From Methylococcaceae bacterium (GTDB lineage Bacteria > Pseudomonadota > Gammaproteobacteria > Methylococcales > Methylomonadaceae), in contig CANNLO010000017.1 of assembly GCA_947505055.1 (NCBI GenBank), positions 1 through 29,379 of the forward strand: DNA of 29,379 nt, in the 5' to 3' direction. The notes beneath the pieces are model-generated. The model made no database searches and had not been told where the DNA came from. It saw only the letters and a list, made by a program, of their open reading frames with translations. The position numbers and the translations under genes are program-made. Shown here piece by piece: positions 16,972-24,491 of this stretch (position 1 is the stretch's first letter; every line of letters begins with the position of its first letter).

Positions 16972-18213
16972 ATGTCCCTTGGTATGCTGTTTGGCATACT
17001 TGCAGCCATGCTTATTCTATCCGCTTTTTTCGCTGGTTCAGAAACAGCTTTAATGTCGTTAAACCGCTATCGTTTAAGACATCTGGTTAAGCTAAAACAC
17101 CCCGGCGCAATGAAGGCTCAAAAACTATTGCAAAGACCTGACCACTTGCTTGGACTGATGTTACTGGGCAATATTTTTATTAACAATTTCGCCGCATCTC
17201 TTGCAACGGTTATTGCAATTAAACTTTATACGGATGACGAATCCGTCATAGCCATCTCCACCGGTCTTTTGACTATCGTGATGCTCATTTGCTCGGAAGT
17301 AACGCCAAAAACGCTCGCAGCAATAAAACCCGAACCCCTCGCGTTCCCAGCCGCATGGATTTACACCCCCTTATTAAAACTTCTTTATCCGATCGTCTGG
17401 TTTATCAATCTATTTGTTAACCTCTTACTGCGAATCATCGGCATTGATGTCAAAAAAAGCCGCCATGAAGCATTAAATAAGGATGAATTAAAAAGCATCA
17501 TTAGCGATGCAGAAAGTTTAATGCCTGCACGCTATCAAAAAATGCTGATGGGCATCCTTGATCTTGAATCAGCAACTGTTGAAGACATTATGACACCACG
17601 CAATGAAATTGTGGGTCTTGATCTTGAATCGCCTATTGAAGAAATTATCAACCAAATTAAAACCAGTCCACACACCCGGTTACCGGTCTATAAAACCAGT
17701 ATCGACAGAATTATTGGCTTCATACATTTAAGAAAAGTACTTTTCCTAATTAACCAAGATTGCTTTGACAAACAGACGATCATTAACAGCCTCGACAAAC
17801 CCACATTTACCCCTGAGACCACTCCTGTTCACGTCCAGATGCATCGTTTCAAACACGAAAAAATTCGAATAGGTCTGGTTGTTGATGAATATGGCGATGT
17901 TCAGGGACTGGTTACACTGGATGATTTACTTCAAGAAATAGTAGGGGAACTCATCAACGATGATGACACAGTAAGAGTTCAAACTGACGGAAGTATACTT
18001 GTCGATGCCAATATTACCCTCAGAGAATTAAACCGGGTTACACAATGGTCGTTTCCTACAGAAGGACCAAAGACGCTTAATGGACTTATTATTGAATTCA
18101 TGGAAACCATTCCTGAGATCGGCACTAGCATCAGACTACATGAATATCCGCTTGAAATAATAAAACGCGATGAAAACAGCGTAAAACTGGTTAAATTTCT
18201 ACCCAGAAAATAA
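16972..18213 (+). CDS. corB: CNNM/CorC-type transporter (HlyC/CorC family, YfjD-like)
   Basis: The 413-residue product has the DUF21/CNNM membrane domain at about 1-150 (SAFFAGSETALMSLNRYRLRHLV, then hydrophobic segments near 5-25, 60-80, 88-108 and 120-145). A tandem CBS pair follows at about 190-320 (VEDIMTPRNEIVGLD, HTRLPVYKTSIDRIIGF, RIGLVVDEYGDVQGLVTLDDLLQEIVGEL), then the CorC_HlyC C-terminal domain. The family is tied to Mg2+/Co2+ efflux or homeostasis; CBS domains bind Mg-ATP in relatives. The start is ambiguous: ATG 16972 is used, and TTG 16963 is in frame. Neither has a clear SD. It is divergent from flrA. Confidence 0.88.
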   Translation: MSLGMLFGILAAMLILSAFFAGSETALMSLNRYRLRHLVKLKHPGAMKAQKLLQRPDHLLGLMLLGNIFINNFAASLATVIAIKLYTDDESVIAISTGLLTIVMLICSEVTPKTLAAIKPEPLAFPAAWIYTPLLKLLYPIVWFINLFVNLLLRIIGIDVKKSRHEALNKDELKSIISDAESLMPARYQKMLMGILDLESATVEDIMTPRNEIVGLDLESPIEEIINQIKTSPHTRLPVYKTSIDRIIGFIHLRKVLFLINQDCFDKQTIINSLDKPTFTPETTPVHVQMHRFKHEKIRIGLVVDEYGDVQGLVTLDDLLQEIVGELINDDDTVRVQTDGSILVDANITLRELNRVTQWSFPTEGPKTLNGLIIEFMETIPEIGTSIRLHEYPLEIIKRDENSVKLVKFLPRK

Positions 18214-18221
18214 ACATCTAT

Positions 18222-18252
18222 ACTCTGTGCGTTCATGTTGGTAGAGTTTTTA
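18222..18252 (+). terminator. terminator after corB
   Basis: ACTCT (18222-18226) pairs with AGAGT (18243-18247), extended by two wobble pairs, and a run of five Ts follows. It starts nine bases past the stop codon. The loop is large, so efficiency is uncertain. Confidence 0.45.
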
Positions 18253-18396
18253 TAGTTGAATCATTTTATTCAAGTCCGAGACGGCGAGCAGGCCTATACC
18301 AATTCATGTAACTGTTTTTGTGACCCAACTTTAGGATAAAATGACCCTTCAATAAACCAAATTATGACCGCGTGGATTATATGTAAATGGAATTTC

Positions 18397-18426
18397 TTGA
18401 ATAACTAAAATTATACGGTCTATAAT
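18397..18426 (+). promoter_or_regulatory. sigma70 promoter of the FHA-PilZ pair
   Basis: A -35 TTGAAT (18397-18402) and a perfect -10 TATAAT (18421-18426) are separated by 18 bases, 33 bases before the FHA gene. This suggests separate transcription from corB. Confidence 0.6.
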
Positions 18427-18458
18427 CAAATTTCGTTTTAAGATGTATAAACCAATCA

Positions 18459-19094
18459 ATGCCAAAACTGACTGTTTTTTTTAAAGATAAAGCAATTCAT
18501 TCGGCTGTATTCGAAAATGGCATTGTTCATATCGGGCGCGCTAAAAGCAATGACTTAAGCATTGATAGCCTTGCTGTTGCTCCCATTCATGCAGCTATCA
18601 ATATTCAAGACCATGTTTGCACAATTAAACAGCTAAACGAGAGTTTTCCACTAATCATCAACGGCAACCTTCTAAAAACAGGAAACCTGAATAACAGTGA
18701 TACTATTGTTTTGGGTAAGCATACTATTATTTTCAATACCACCGAATCAATAGCCCCCCCCCCTGCAAATGATTATTTAACTGACTTGGACGTAAAATCA
18801 TTCAATCAGGAAATTGAAGCCGATTTATCTTTTCCAACAGCTAACTTGCAAATCATGAACGGCAACAATATTGGCAAGATTCTGCAATTAAAAAAACCCA
18901 TGACCCGCCTGGGTCACAATGGCAATGGTATTATTTTGATTTCCAAAAGAAAAGACGGCTATTTTGTCTGCATTTTGGAAAGCGGGGGTACAATATCTTT
19001 AAACAATGAACCGTTAAACGACAAATCACTCAAATTAAATACTAACGATATATTGGTTATCGACAATATGTCCCTACAATTTTTTTTAAATTAA
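18459..19094 (+). CDS. tandem FHA-domain protein
   Basis: The 211-residue soluble product has a first FHA domain (about 1-93) with the core residues expected for phospho-threonine recognition: GR at 26-27, S30-N31 (RAKSND) and H44 in VAPIHAAI. A Pro-rich hinge leads to a second, degenerate FHA-like domain (about 125-211; ILQLKKPMTRLGHNGNGI) that lacks the canonical GR..S..H set. No membrane segment or signal peptide is seen. Such FHA proteins act as adaptors for Ser/Thr-phosphorylated partners, but no kinase or phosphatase gene lies here. It is followed four bases later by the PilZ gene, so the two are probably co-translated. The physiological role is unknown. Confidence 0.75.
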   Translation: MPKLTVFFKDKAIHSAVFENGIVHIGRAKSNDLSIDSLAVAPIHAAINIQDHVCTIKQLNESFPLIINGNLLKTGNLNNSDTIVLGKHTIIFNTTESIAPPPANDYLTDLDVKSFNQEIEADLSFPTANLQIMNGNNIGKILQLKKPMTRLGHNGNGIILISKRKDGYFVCILESGGTISLNNEPLNDKSLKLNTNDILVIDNMSLQFFLN

Positions 19095-19098
19095 CTCC

Positions 19099-19479
19099 AT
19101 GCACCCCATTCAAAATAACGATAACAGACAGTTTCATCGAATTCTTTACGCAGCTGAGGCAAATCTTCACTGTGAAAAAAATAACTGGAATTGCGAACTA
19201 ATTGACCTCTCATTAAAAGGCTGCCTGTTAAGTTTTGATCTGCCATGGGATGAAAATCAGGAAAAACTTTACACGCTTACCTTGGTTTTATCTGAACAAG
19301 CTAAAATTGAAATGGTACTCACCGCGATGCATGTTGTCGGGAATAAAGTAGGCTTCAAATGTGAGCACATCGATATAGACAGCATTACCGAATTGCGCCG
19401 CCTCGTTGAACTGAATCTTGGTAACAGTGCCCTACTGGAACGGGATTTATTGGCCTTAACCGAGCAAAACCCAAGATAA
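19099..19479 (+). CDS. PilZ domain protein (c-di-GMP receptor)
   Basis: The 126-residue product is a single PilZ domain. It keeps both ligand motifs: RxxxR as R10-QFH-R14, and D/NxSxxG as D36-LSLK-G41. It should therefore bind cyclic di-GMP. Hydrophobic strands follow (LTLVLSEQAKIEMVLTAMHVVGNKVGFKCEHID), then a C-terminal helix with RRLVELNLG. There is no output domain, so it would act by binding a partner, possibly the FHA protein just upstream. Its 3' end is only nine bases from the convergent radA stop. Confidence 0.85.
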   Translation: MHPIQNNDNRQFHRILYAAEANLHCEKNNWNCELIDLSLKGCLLSFDLPWDENQEKLYTLTLVLSEQAKIEMVLTAMHVVGNKVGFKCEHIDIDSITELRRLVELNLGNSALLERDLLALTEQNPR

Positions 19480-19488
19480 AACCAACTC

Positions 19489-20859
19489 TCACATCTCTGA
19501 AAGTATTTCAAGTGCTTCAGAAAGCGTAGAAACACCATGTATCTCCAGCCCTTCAATCGCTTTTTTAGGCATGTTTGACTTTGGGATAACCGCTTTCTTG
19601 AAGCCATGTTTTGCAGCATCATTAAGTCGCGCATGACCATTAGCGACCGGTCTAATTTCACCGCTCAGACCGATTTCACCAAAAAAGAAAGTATCATGCG
19701 CAATTACCTTGTCTCTTAAACTGGACACTATCCCCACCACAATAGCCAAATCAGAACTGGTTTCTGTGACTTTAATTCCACCAACAACATTAGCATAGAT
19801 CTCATCAGTTGCCGTGACAATGCCGCCATGCCGGGATAACACAGCCAGCAACATAGCAAGACGATTTTGATCAAAACCCACCGCCAGGCGCCTTGGATTG
19901 CCATATTGGCAATCGGTGACCAAAGCCTGGATCTCAACCAACAACGGCCGGGTTCCTTCCCAAAGCACGGTAATCACACTCCCCGAAGAAGGCTTATCCG
20001 GTCTGTTTAAAAACATCGCGGAAGGGTTTTTAACTTCCTTAAGTCCGGAACTATCCATCGCGAAAAAACCCAACTCACCCACGCTACCAAAGCGGTTTTT
20101 GTCAGCTCTTAACACCCTGAACCGCGCATCATCGGTAGAACCCAACATTACTTGCGTATCGACGATATGGCTTAAGGTCATTGGCCCTGCCAGCGATTGA
20201 TCCTTGGTGACATGACCCACCATAAAAACCGACACATCATGTTTTTTGGCATATTGGGTCAAATAACTGGCCGACTCCCTGACTTGCGAAACCGAACCCG
20301 GTGCTGATTCAGCTTCTTGGGTATGCATCACCTGAATCGAATCAATGACCAAAATTTTGGGTTTAACCTGATCCAAAACATCACAAATGCGTTGCACCGA
20401 GGTTTCGGCCAACATCATTATTTTGTCGGCGGGTAGTTTAAGTCGACGTGCCCTTTCGGCGATTTGTTGCAACGATTCTTCACCGGAAACATACAACACA
20501 CTAACTCCGCGATCGGCAATATTGGCAATCGCCTGAAGTAATAGCGTACTCTTACCGGCTCCAGGTGCACCGCCTATCAATACCACACTGCCGGAAACGA
20601 TACCGCCACCCAATACACGGTCAAATTCAGAAATTCCGCTACAAATCCGTTCCGCCTGGGAAAGATTAACCTCTGATAACAACTTGACTTCAGACCTGCT
20701 TCCCGCATATCCAGCAGCATGAGTATTGCGCTCGGCTCCGCCCAGCCTGATTTCCTTGATCGTATTCCATTCCCCGCAACTGGTGCATTGTCCGCCCCAA
20801 CGAGGATAATCGGCGCCACACTGATCGCAGACAAACGCGGTTTTGATTTTCTTGCTCAT
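19489..20859 (-). CDS. radA: DNA repair protein RadA (Sms)
   Basis: RadA is a RecA-like, DnaB-type helicase that drives branch migration in recombination. The 456-residue product has an N-terminal C4 zinc finger (C11, C14, C25, C28). Walker A GGAPGAGKST is at 96-105, with VIDSIQVMHT (Walker B region) and GHVTKDQSLAGP following. The RadA-specific KNRFG motif is at 254-258, and a Lon-like C-terminal domain (about 290-456) has FFGEIGLSGEIRPV. Length equals that of E. coli RadA within a few residues. ATG 20857-20859 is used. It is convergent with the PilZ gene, with no room for a separate terminator. Confidence 0.97.
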   Translation of the reverse strand: MSKKIKTAFVCDQCGADYPRWGGQCTSCGEWNTIKEIRLGGAERNTHAAGYAGSRSEVKLLSEVNLSQAERICSGISEFDRVLGGGIVSGSVVLIGGAPGAGKSTLLLQAIANIADRGVSVLYVSGEESLQQIAERARRLKLPADKIMMLAETSVQRICDVLDQVKPKILVIDSIQVMHTQEAESAPGSVSQVRESASYLTQYAKKHDVSVFMVGHVTKDQSLAGPMTLSHIVDTQVMLGSTDDARFRVLRADKNRFGSVGELGFFAMDSSGLKEVKNPSAMFLNRPDKPSSGSVITVLWEGTRPLLVEIQALVTDCQYGNPRRLAVGFDQNRLAMLLAVLSRHGGIVTATDEIYANVVGGIKVTETSSDLAIVVGIVSSLRDKVIAHDTFFFGEIGLSGEIRPVANGHARLNDAAKHGFKKAVIPKSNMPKKAIEGLEIHGVSTLSEALEILSEM

Positions 20860-20950
20860 GGTGTTAAAAAAGCCTTAAAAATAGAACTTGGGTGAAGAAC
20901 GAAAGGTTATATACGGGTGACCTTAGTATTTTCATGTTCACCATGAACCT

Positions 20951-21415
20951 TTAATCTATCACCAAGCTCCGGTAAGCATTTTCATCTGGCAAACCCTGCA
21001 GGTAAGATTCACCGGGAGCAACAATAAACCTTGCATCCATTGCAGTTCGACCCAGCAACATGCGAAAAATCATACTGTCCCTGTTGGTCAGAGTCATTTC
21101 AGCGCTAACCACAGCCTGCCCTACAACCATTTGGGTTTCTATGACATACCGACGCTGCTTGTGACCACCAGAGTCCATCACTATTCGACGATCTTTAACT
21201 TGCGCATGACATTCAACCGTCACCTCACAGCAATTCTGCACAGGATGAATGGCAAACATCACCCAGCGTTCCCCACCTTTTCGATAAGGCACAATTTCAA
21301 AAGCGTGGAGCGCTGATGAACGTGCTCCGGTATCGACTTTTGCTTTAATTCCAGAAAGCTTGAGATCCGGCAAAGCAACCCATTCTCGCCAGCCTAACAA
21401 AGGTTTGTTAATCAT
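20951..21415 (-). CDS. RimB-like retropepsin-fold protein (ATP-dependent zinc protease family)
   Basis: The 154-residue product belongs to the family annotated as putative ATP-dependent zinc protease (PF05618). It carries VDTGARSSAL with the catalytic-type D28-T-G-A of aspartic retropepsins, and later FRMLLGRTAMDARFIV, the flap/C-terminal strand motif. In Pseudomonas, RimB of this family is encoded beside RimK, which adds glutamates to S6, and modulates it. Here rimK is not adjacent, although rpsF is about 16 kb away. No signal peptide is seen, so it should be cytoplasmic. ATG 21413-21415 is used. The molecular role in this organism is inferred only from the family. Confidence 0.8.
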   Translation of the reverse strand: MINKPLLGWREWVALPDLKLSGIKAKVDTGARSSALHAFEIVPYRKGGERWVMFAIHPVQNCCEVTVECHAQVKDRRIVMDSGGHKQRRYVIETQMVVGQAVVSAEMTLTNRDSMIFRMLLGRTAMDARFIVAPGESYLQGLPDENAYRSLVID

Positions 21416-21449
21416 CTGTGTAAAGCCTTAATTTAAAGTTGTAGTGCAT

Positions 21450-21470
21450 AAAAAAAGTGCCGAAGCACCT
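21450..21470 (-). terminator. UUCG-loop rho-independent terminator
   Basis: On the minus strand GGTGC-TTCG-GCACT is followed by seven Ts, a textbook compact terminator with a UUCG tetraloop (GTGC/GCAC, one wobble and one A-T pair). It lies about 360 bases below the SPFH-like gene and 35 bases upstream of the RimB-like start. It would stop read-through into that gene, or act as an attenuator in its leader. Confidence 0.7.
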
Positions 21471-21775
21471 GTCATATAATTCTATTATGCTTGATTAGCT
21501 CACCCTATTAAAATTAATTGTCAAAAGTCCAATAAAATCTCAACAAAATACCGCTGACAGCGTATCGATTTAGATAAGTAACAACCCATTCTGCTGTGGT
21601 ACAAGAAAAAACTGAGGACAGAGTAAATTTAAAAAAATCAATATAATTAAATACATAATCTTACCCCAGTTATCATAAAATAGTTGCCTTGATAAAGTTG
21701 AGCGTTATTCGGGATGGAACGGAAATCAACCTTGAGGGTCAGGCGCCAGTCGTAAACCTATTAACTTCGATTGTC

Positions 21776-21802
21776 AGATTAGGCTATTAATAGCTTTAAT
21801 CT
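21776..21802 (-). terminator. strong AT-rich hairpin downstream of the SPFH-like gene
   Basis: AGATTA (21776-21781) and TAATCT (21797-21802) flank the perfect 12-base palindrome GCTATTAATAGC (21783-21794). This gives an 11-bp stem with a small bulge. It starts 26 bases after the stop codon at 21828. No T-run follows, so it may protect the mRNA 3' end or assist termination rather than terminate alone. Confidence 0.45.
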
Positions 21803-21827
21803 ACTTTACTTATAGAGGAGACTGAGT

Positions 21828-23090
21828 TCACCCCTCCTTTTTTTTCGCATCCTTTATTGCTAATTGCAATTCAAGTCTTTGTTTCTCCAGAGCCAGTAGT
21901 TCGATTTCACGGCGAAGATAAATATCAGATTCTTTTCTGTTGTTGTAACTGTCTTTTTGCATTTCCAGACGTTGCTGCTCTCGACGTTTTTGGTTCTCAA
22001 TATCGGTTTCAAATTCCAGTTGTTTTTGACGTTGCTCAAACGCGATCTGTTCAGACTGGGTTCTATCGTTGGATTCTCTCCAGCGAGCCTGCTGATTTTC
22101 ATGCTTGGCAATTTCGGCATCAAGTTCCTGTGCTTTTATTTTTGCCTGATGAGCCATTAATTCCAAATGGGTTTGTTGTTCTGCCAACCTCAAACGAGCT
22201 TCGAGTTTTTGCTGCTCTTGAAGATCAGCTTCCTTTGTAATTTCTTGCAGCGTCTTTTCATGATTAACCTGCTCGGCATGAATCCGTTGTTCAACTTCAA
22301 ACAGCTCTTTTAATTGCTGTTCTTTTTCTTCAAGCAACTGTTTTTTATTTAAAGCTTCGTTGGTTTGTTTTAAACGTTCAAGTTCGGCATCACGATTTAA
22401 TTGCTCAAACCGGCTTTGTTTATGAGTCAGATTTATCTCTTCAAGCTCTAGATCCTGTCCATATAACTCTTCTCTTTTAGCCTTATTAATCTCAAAGTTT
22501 TTTTTAAGGACACACAAATACACATTTTCCTTGGGCAACTCGACGTCTGGAAAATCTTCAAAACAAGGTTTTATTGTACATAAAGTTTGTGACTGAATAT
22601 TTTGCAATATCAACATCTCACTAACGGCCAAGGAAATATTGCGTTCAATCTCGGTCACGCCCTTTTGAACCCAGGCGCCATCCGATAAATAAAGTAAATT
22701 TTTATCGACTAGATTGATAAGTAAATCTTCATAAACAGTTTTGATATGCTCATTAATGTCTTGCAAAACATCCATATTATTCAGCGCATATTTTAAGGTC
22801 GCCTGAAACCGGATGTTTAATTCCACTGCCATTGTGCAAAAACCATCATAAAGAGTCAGTTCACGAGTGACGAGAATATTGTTCACTGGTAATGGGTAAA
22901 TACGATGATAAAAACGCTTTACAAAGCCTTCCGGACGTATAAACAGTCTCCAATATAGGCCAATTTTGGTATGAACCAAATGACGATCTGCATCAAAAAC
23001 CGGTTCCCAAATCTCTGTAAGCGCCTGATCATCTTTAGCCAAACTGCTTTCGAACAGCCATTTGTCTAGTTCTGTTCTGGAATTACTCAT
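21828..23090 (-). CDS. band-7/SPFH-like protein with long coiled coil, function unknown
   Basis: I do not recognise a named family with certainty. The 420-residue product has no membrane segment. Residues about 65-200 resemble an SPFH/band-7 domain (TRELTLYDGFCTMAVELNIRF, then helices NNMDVLQDINEHIKTVYEDLL and QKGVTEIERNISLAVSEML). Residues about 205-415 form an almost unbroken Glu/Gln/Arg-rich coiled coil, as in flotillins. ATG 23088-23090 has AGGGTG at a suitable distance and overlaps the upstream stop by eight bases (ATGAGTAA); ATG 23096 and TTG 23111 are alternatives. Coupled translation suggests a complex with the upstream membrane protein. It may be a scaffold held at the membrane by that partner. 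Confidence 0.65.
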   Translation of the reverse strand: MSNSRTELDKWLFESSLAKDDQALTEIWEPVFDADRHLVHTKIGLYWRLFIRPEGFVKRFYHRIYPLPVNNILVTRELTLYDGFCTMAVELNIRFQATLKYALNNMDVLQDINEHIKTVYEDLLINLVDKNLLYLSDGAWVQKGVTEIERNISLAVSEMLILQNIQSQTLCTIKPCFEDFPDVELPKENVYLCVLKKNFEINKAKREELYGQDLELEEINLTHKQSRFEQLNRDAELERLKQTNEALNKKQLLEEKEQQLKELFEVEQRIHAEQVNHEKTLQEITKEADLQEQQKLEARLRLAEQQTHLELMAHQAKIKAQELDAEIAKHENQQARWRESNDRTQSEQIAFEQRQKQLEFETDIENQKRREQQRLEMQKDSYNNRKESDIYLRREIELLALEKQRLELQLAIKDAKKKEG

Positions 23091-24342
23091 CAGCATCACC
23101 CTGTCTTGCAAAATCCGCTTCAGCTTTTAATTGATTAATCTTGTCGGCCATTTTCTCGGCAATCAAAGGATAAAGATTAGGCGCAAACTCAACGGTTCTG
23201 TTGTCAATTTTCCTTAAGAAACCACGACTTAACAATAAACCTACAGCAAACATTCTCGACCAGTCATTATAACGCTTTGCCCTCTCCAGTTCGGTTTTTT
23301 CAATAACCATTTCCAGTTCGTCATTTGCATTAATCCTGAACTCGGTAAACTGCCTTAAACATTCAAAAACAAGATTTTCTTCATCGGCTGTCAAGGGCCC
23401 GGGAGCTGTGAACTCAAGGCGGTATGACAATAAAACGGTAAAAAAATCAACCATCGCCGCACAGGCAAAAGCAAAAAGCGAAAAATCCGACCACATCGCC
23501 GCAGAAGGTTGCACATCTGCTATAAATTGTTTAAAGGTCATCAATAACGGTGCTTGTGGTAGCGATTGACCGATAGTACCGGACAGTAAATTAATTTTCA
23601 GCTGAACATTCTGGAAGTTCTCCAGCATTACAGAATAAGCCGCTTCAATATTAACTGCTACATCCAGGTCATTAATACTGATCTGCAGTTTTTGAATATT
23701 CTGATCAAGTTCAGAAAAATCATGATCGAACTGAAGCTGTTGCTGCTTTTTCTCCAGATAAATCTGGTTATAGTGTTTCCAGAATGGCCCTTCACCTACT
23801 TGATGCTTATAACCTTCTACTATTTGCGAGTGAGTTCCAAAATAGGCTTGCGACACATCAAGCGAAGCTTTCTCCATATCAGCATGCTCTTGTTTCAATA
23901 CTTCACTTTTTATAATCAAAACACGATCTACATACGTTTTCACATCCGAACGGATTTGGTTCAAACGATTAATGTGTAGCGTATCCTGCTCTGAAATTTC
24001 ATAAAACTTGAAATAGGAAAACGAAACTGACGCTGCCAAAGCAATTAAAAGCGAGCAAACCACGGAAAAATAACGGATACGATTGGCCTGCCAATGCATG
24101 CCGGCAATTTCAAGCGAACAAATGACAATAATAGATTGGATGGCTGTGGTAATGACCAAGGCAATCCACGGAGTAATAAAATGCGACAAACCATAATAAG
24201 TAGTAAAGCCGGAAGCGACACTCAACATTAAAACAATTGGTATCGTCCATATCCTCAGCATGCCGACAAACAAGGTCTGGATACTATTAATCAAATAGCC
24301 CACACCTGAAGATTTTATTCTTGGGGATTCAGAAGTTTTCAT
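23083..24342 (-). CDS. four-helix membrane protein with large helical loop, function unknown
   Basis: This 419-residue protein is not recognised with certainty. Predicted membrane segments lie at about 32-51, 56-78, 91-112 and 285-306. With an inside N-terminus, residues 113-284 would be a periplasmic, mostly helical and coiled-coil loop rich in Gln/Asp/Lys. The C-terminal 110 residues would be cytoplasmic, with a possible winged-helix-like fold near 355-400 (RMFAVGLLLSRGFLRKIDN). The layout resembles DUF4407-type proteins, but I cannot confirm kinship. ATG 24340-24342 lacks a strong SD. A near-perfect palindrome lies 36-53 bases upstream. It overlaps the SPFH-like gene by eight bases. Confidence 0.6.
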   Translation of the reverse strand: MKTSESPRIKSSGVGYLINSIQTLFVGMLRIWTIPIVLMLSVASGFTTYYGLSHFITPWIALVITTAIQSIIVICSLEIAGMHWQANRIRYFSVVCSLLIALAASVSFSYFKFYEISEQDTLHINRLNQIRSDVKTYVDRVLIIKSEVLKQEHADMEKASLDVSQAYFGTHSQIVEGYKHQVGEGPFWKHYNQIYLEKKQQQLQFDHDFSELDQNIQKLQISINDLDVAVNIEAAYSVMLENFQNVQLKINLLSGTIGQSLPQAPLLMTFKQFIADVQPSAAMWSDFSLFAFACAAMVDFFTVLLSYRLEFTAPGPLTADEENLVFECLRQFTEFRINANDELEMVIEKTELERAKRYNDWSRMFAVGLLLSRGFLRKIDNRTVEFAPNLYPLIAEKMADKINQLKAEADFARQGDADE

Positions 24343-24377
24343 TTTAGGAAATGATATTTAAACCAATAAGGATTAGT

Positions 24378-24395
24378 TGACGAAATATTTTGTCA
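24378..24395. promoter_or_regulatory. operator-like palindrome upstream of the membrane/SPFH pair
   Basis: TGACGAAATATTTTGTCA is an 18-base palindrome with one mismatched pair, 36 bases before the start codon at 24342. Its size and position suit a dimeric repressor or activator. No regulator gene is next to it. Confidence 0.4.
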
Positions 24396-24491
24396 TTCAG
24401 ATTCTTTATTCAACAATAAAACAAAAGTTCAAGTAAATTAGCTATTGCTTTTAAACATGAACTTAGTGCTTTCTGGTAATAATTTTTTATA

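Larger units (their letters stand above)
21416..21827. other. 412-base intergenic region without a gene
   Basis: No ORF with coding character was found. It holds the UUCG terminator (21450-21470), the bulged hairpin at 21776-21802, and a TTGACA box on the minus strand near 21525-21530 without an obvious -10. A short piece near 21690-21735 reads like a broken coding fragment (DKVERYSGWNGNQP) but is too short to assign. Confidence 0.5.

Noticed and set aside
21600..21640. CTGAGGACAGAGTAAATTT-like motif suggestive of a REP/Y1-transposase-associated sequence
   Set aside because: There is only one copy in the window and no transposase; the resemblance is from memory and too weak to report as a feature.
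21857..22240. 127-codon plus-strand frame within the SPFH-like gene
   Set aside because: It is antisense to the coiled-coil coding region; its Phe/Leu/Val-rich content is the expected complement of Glu/Gln/Lys codons.
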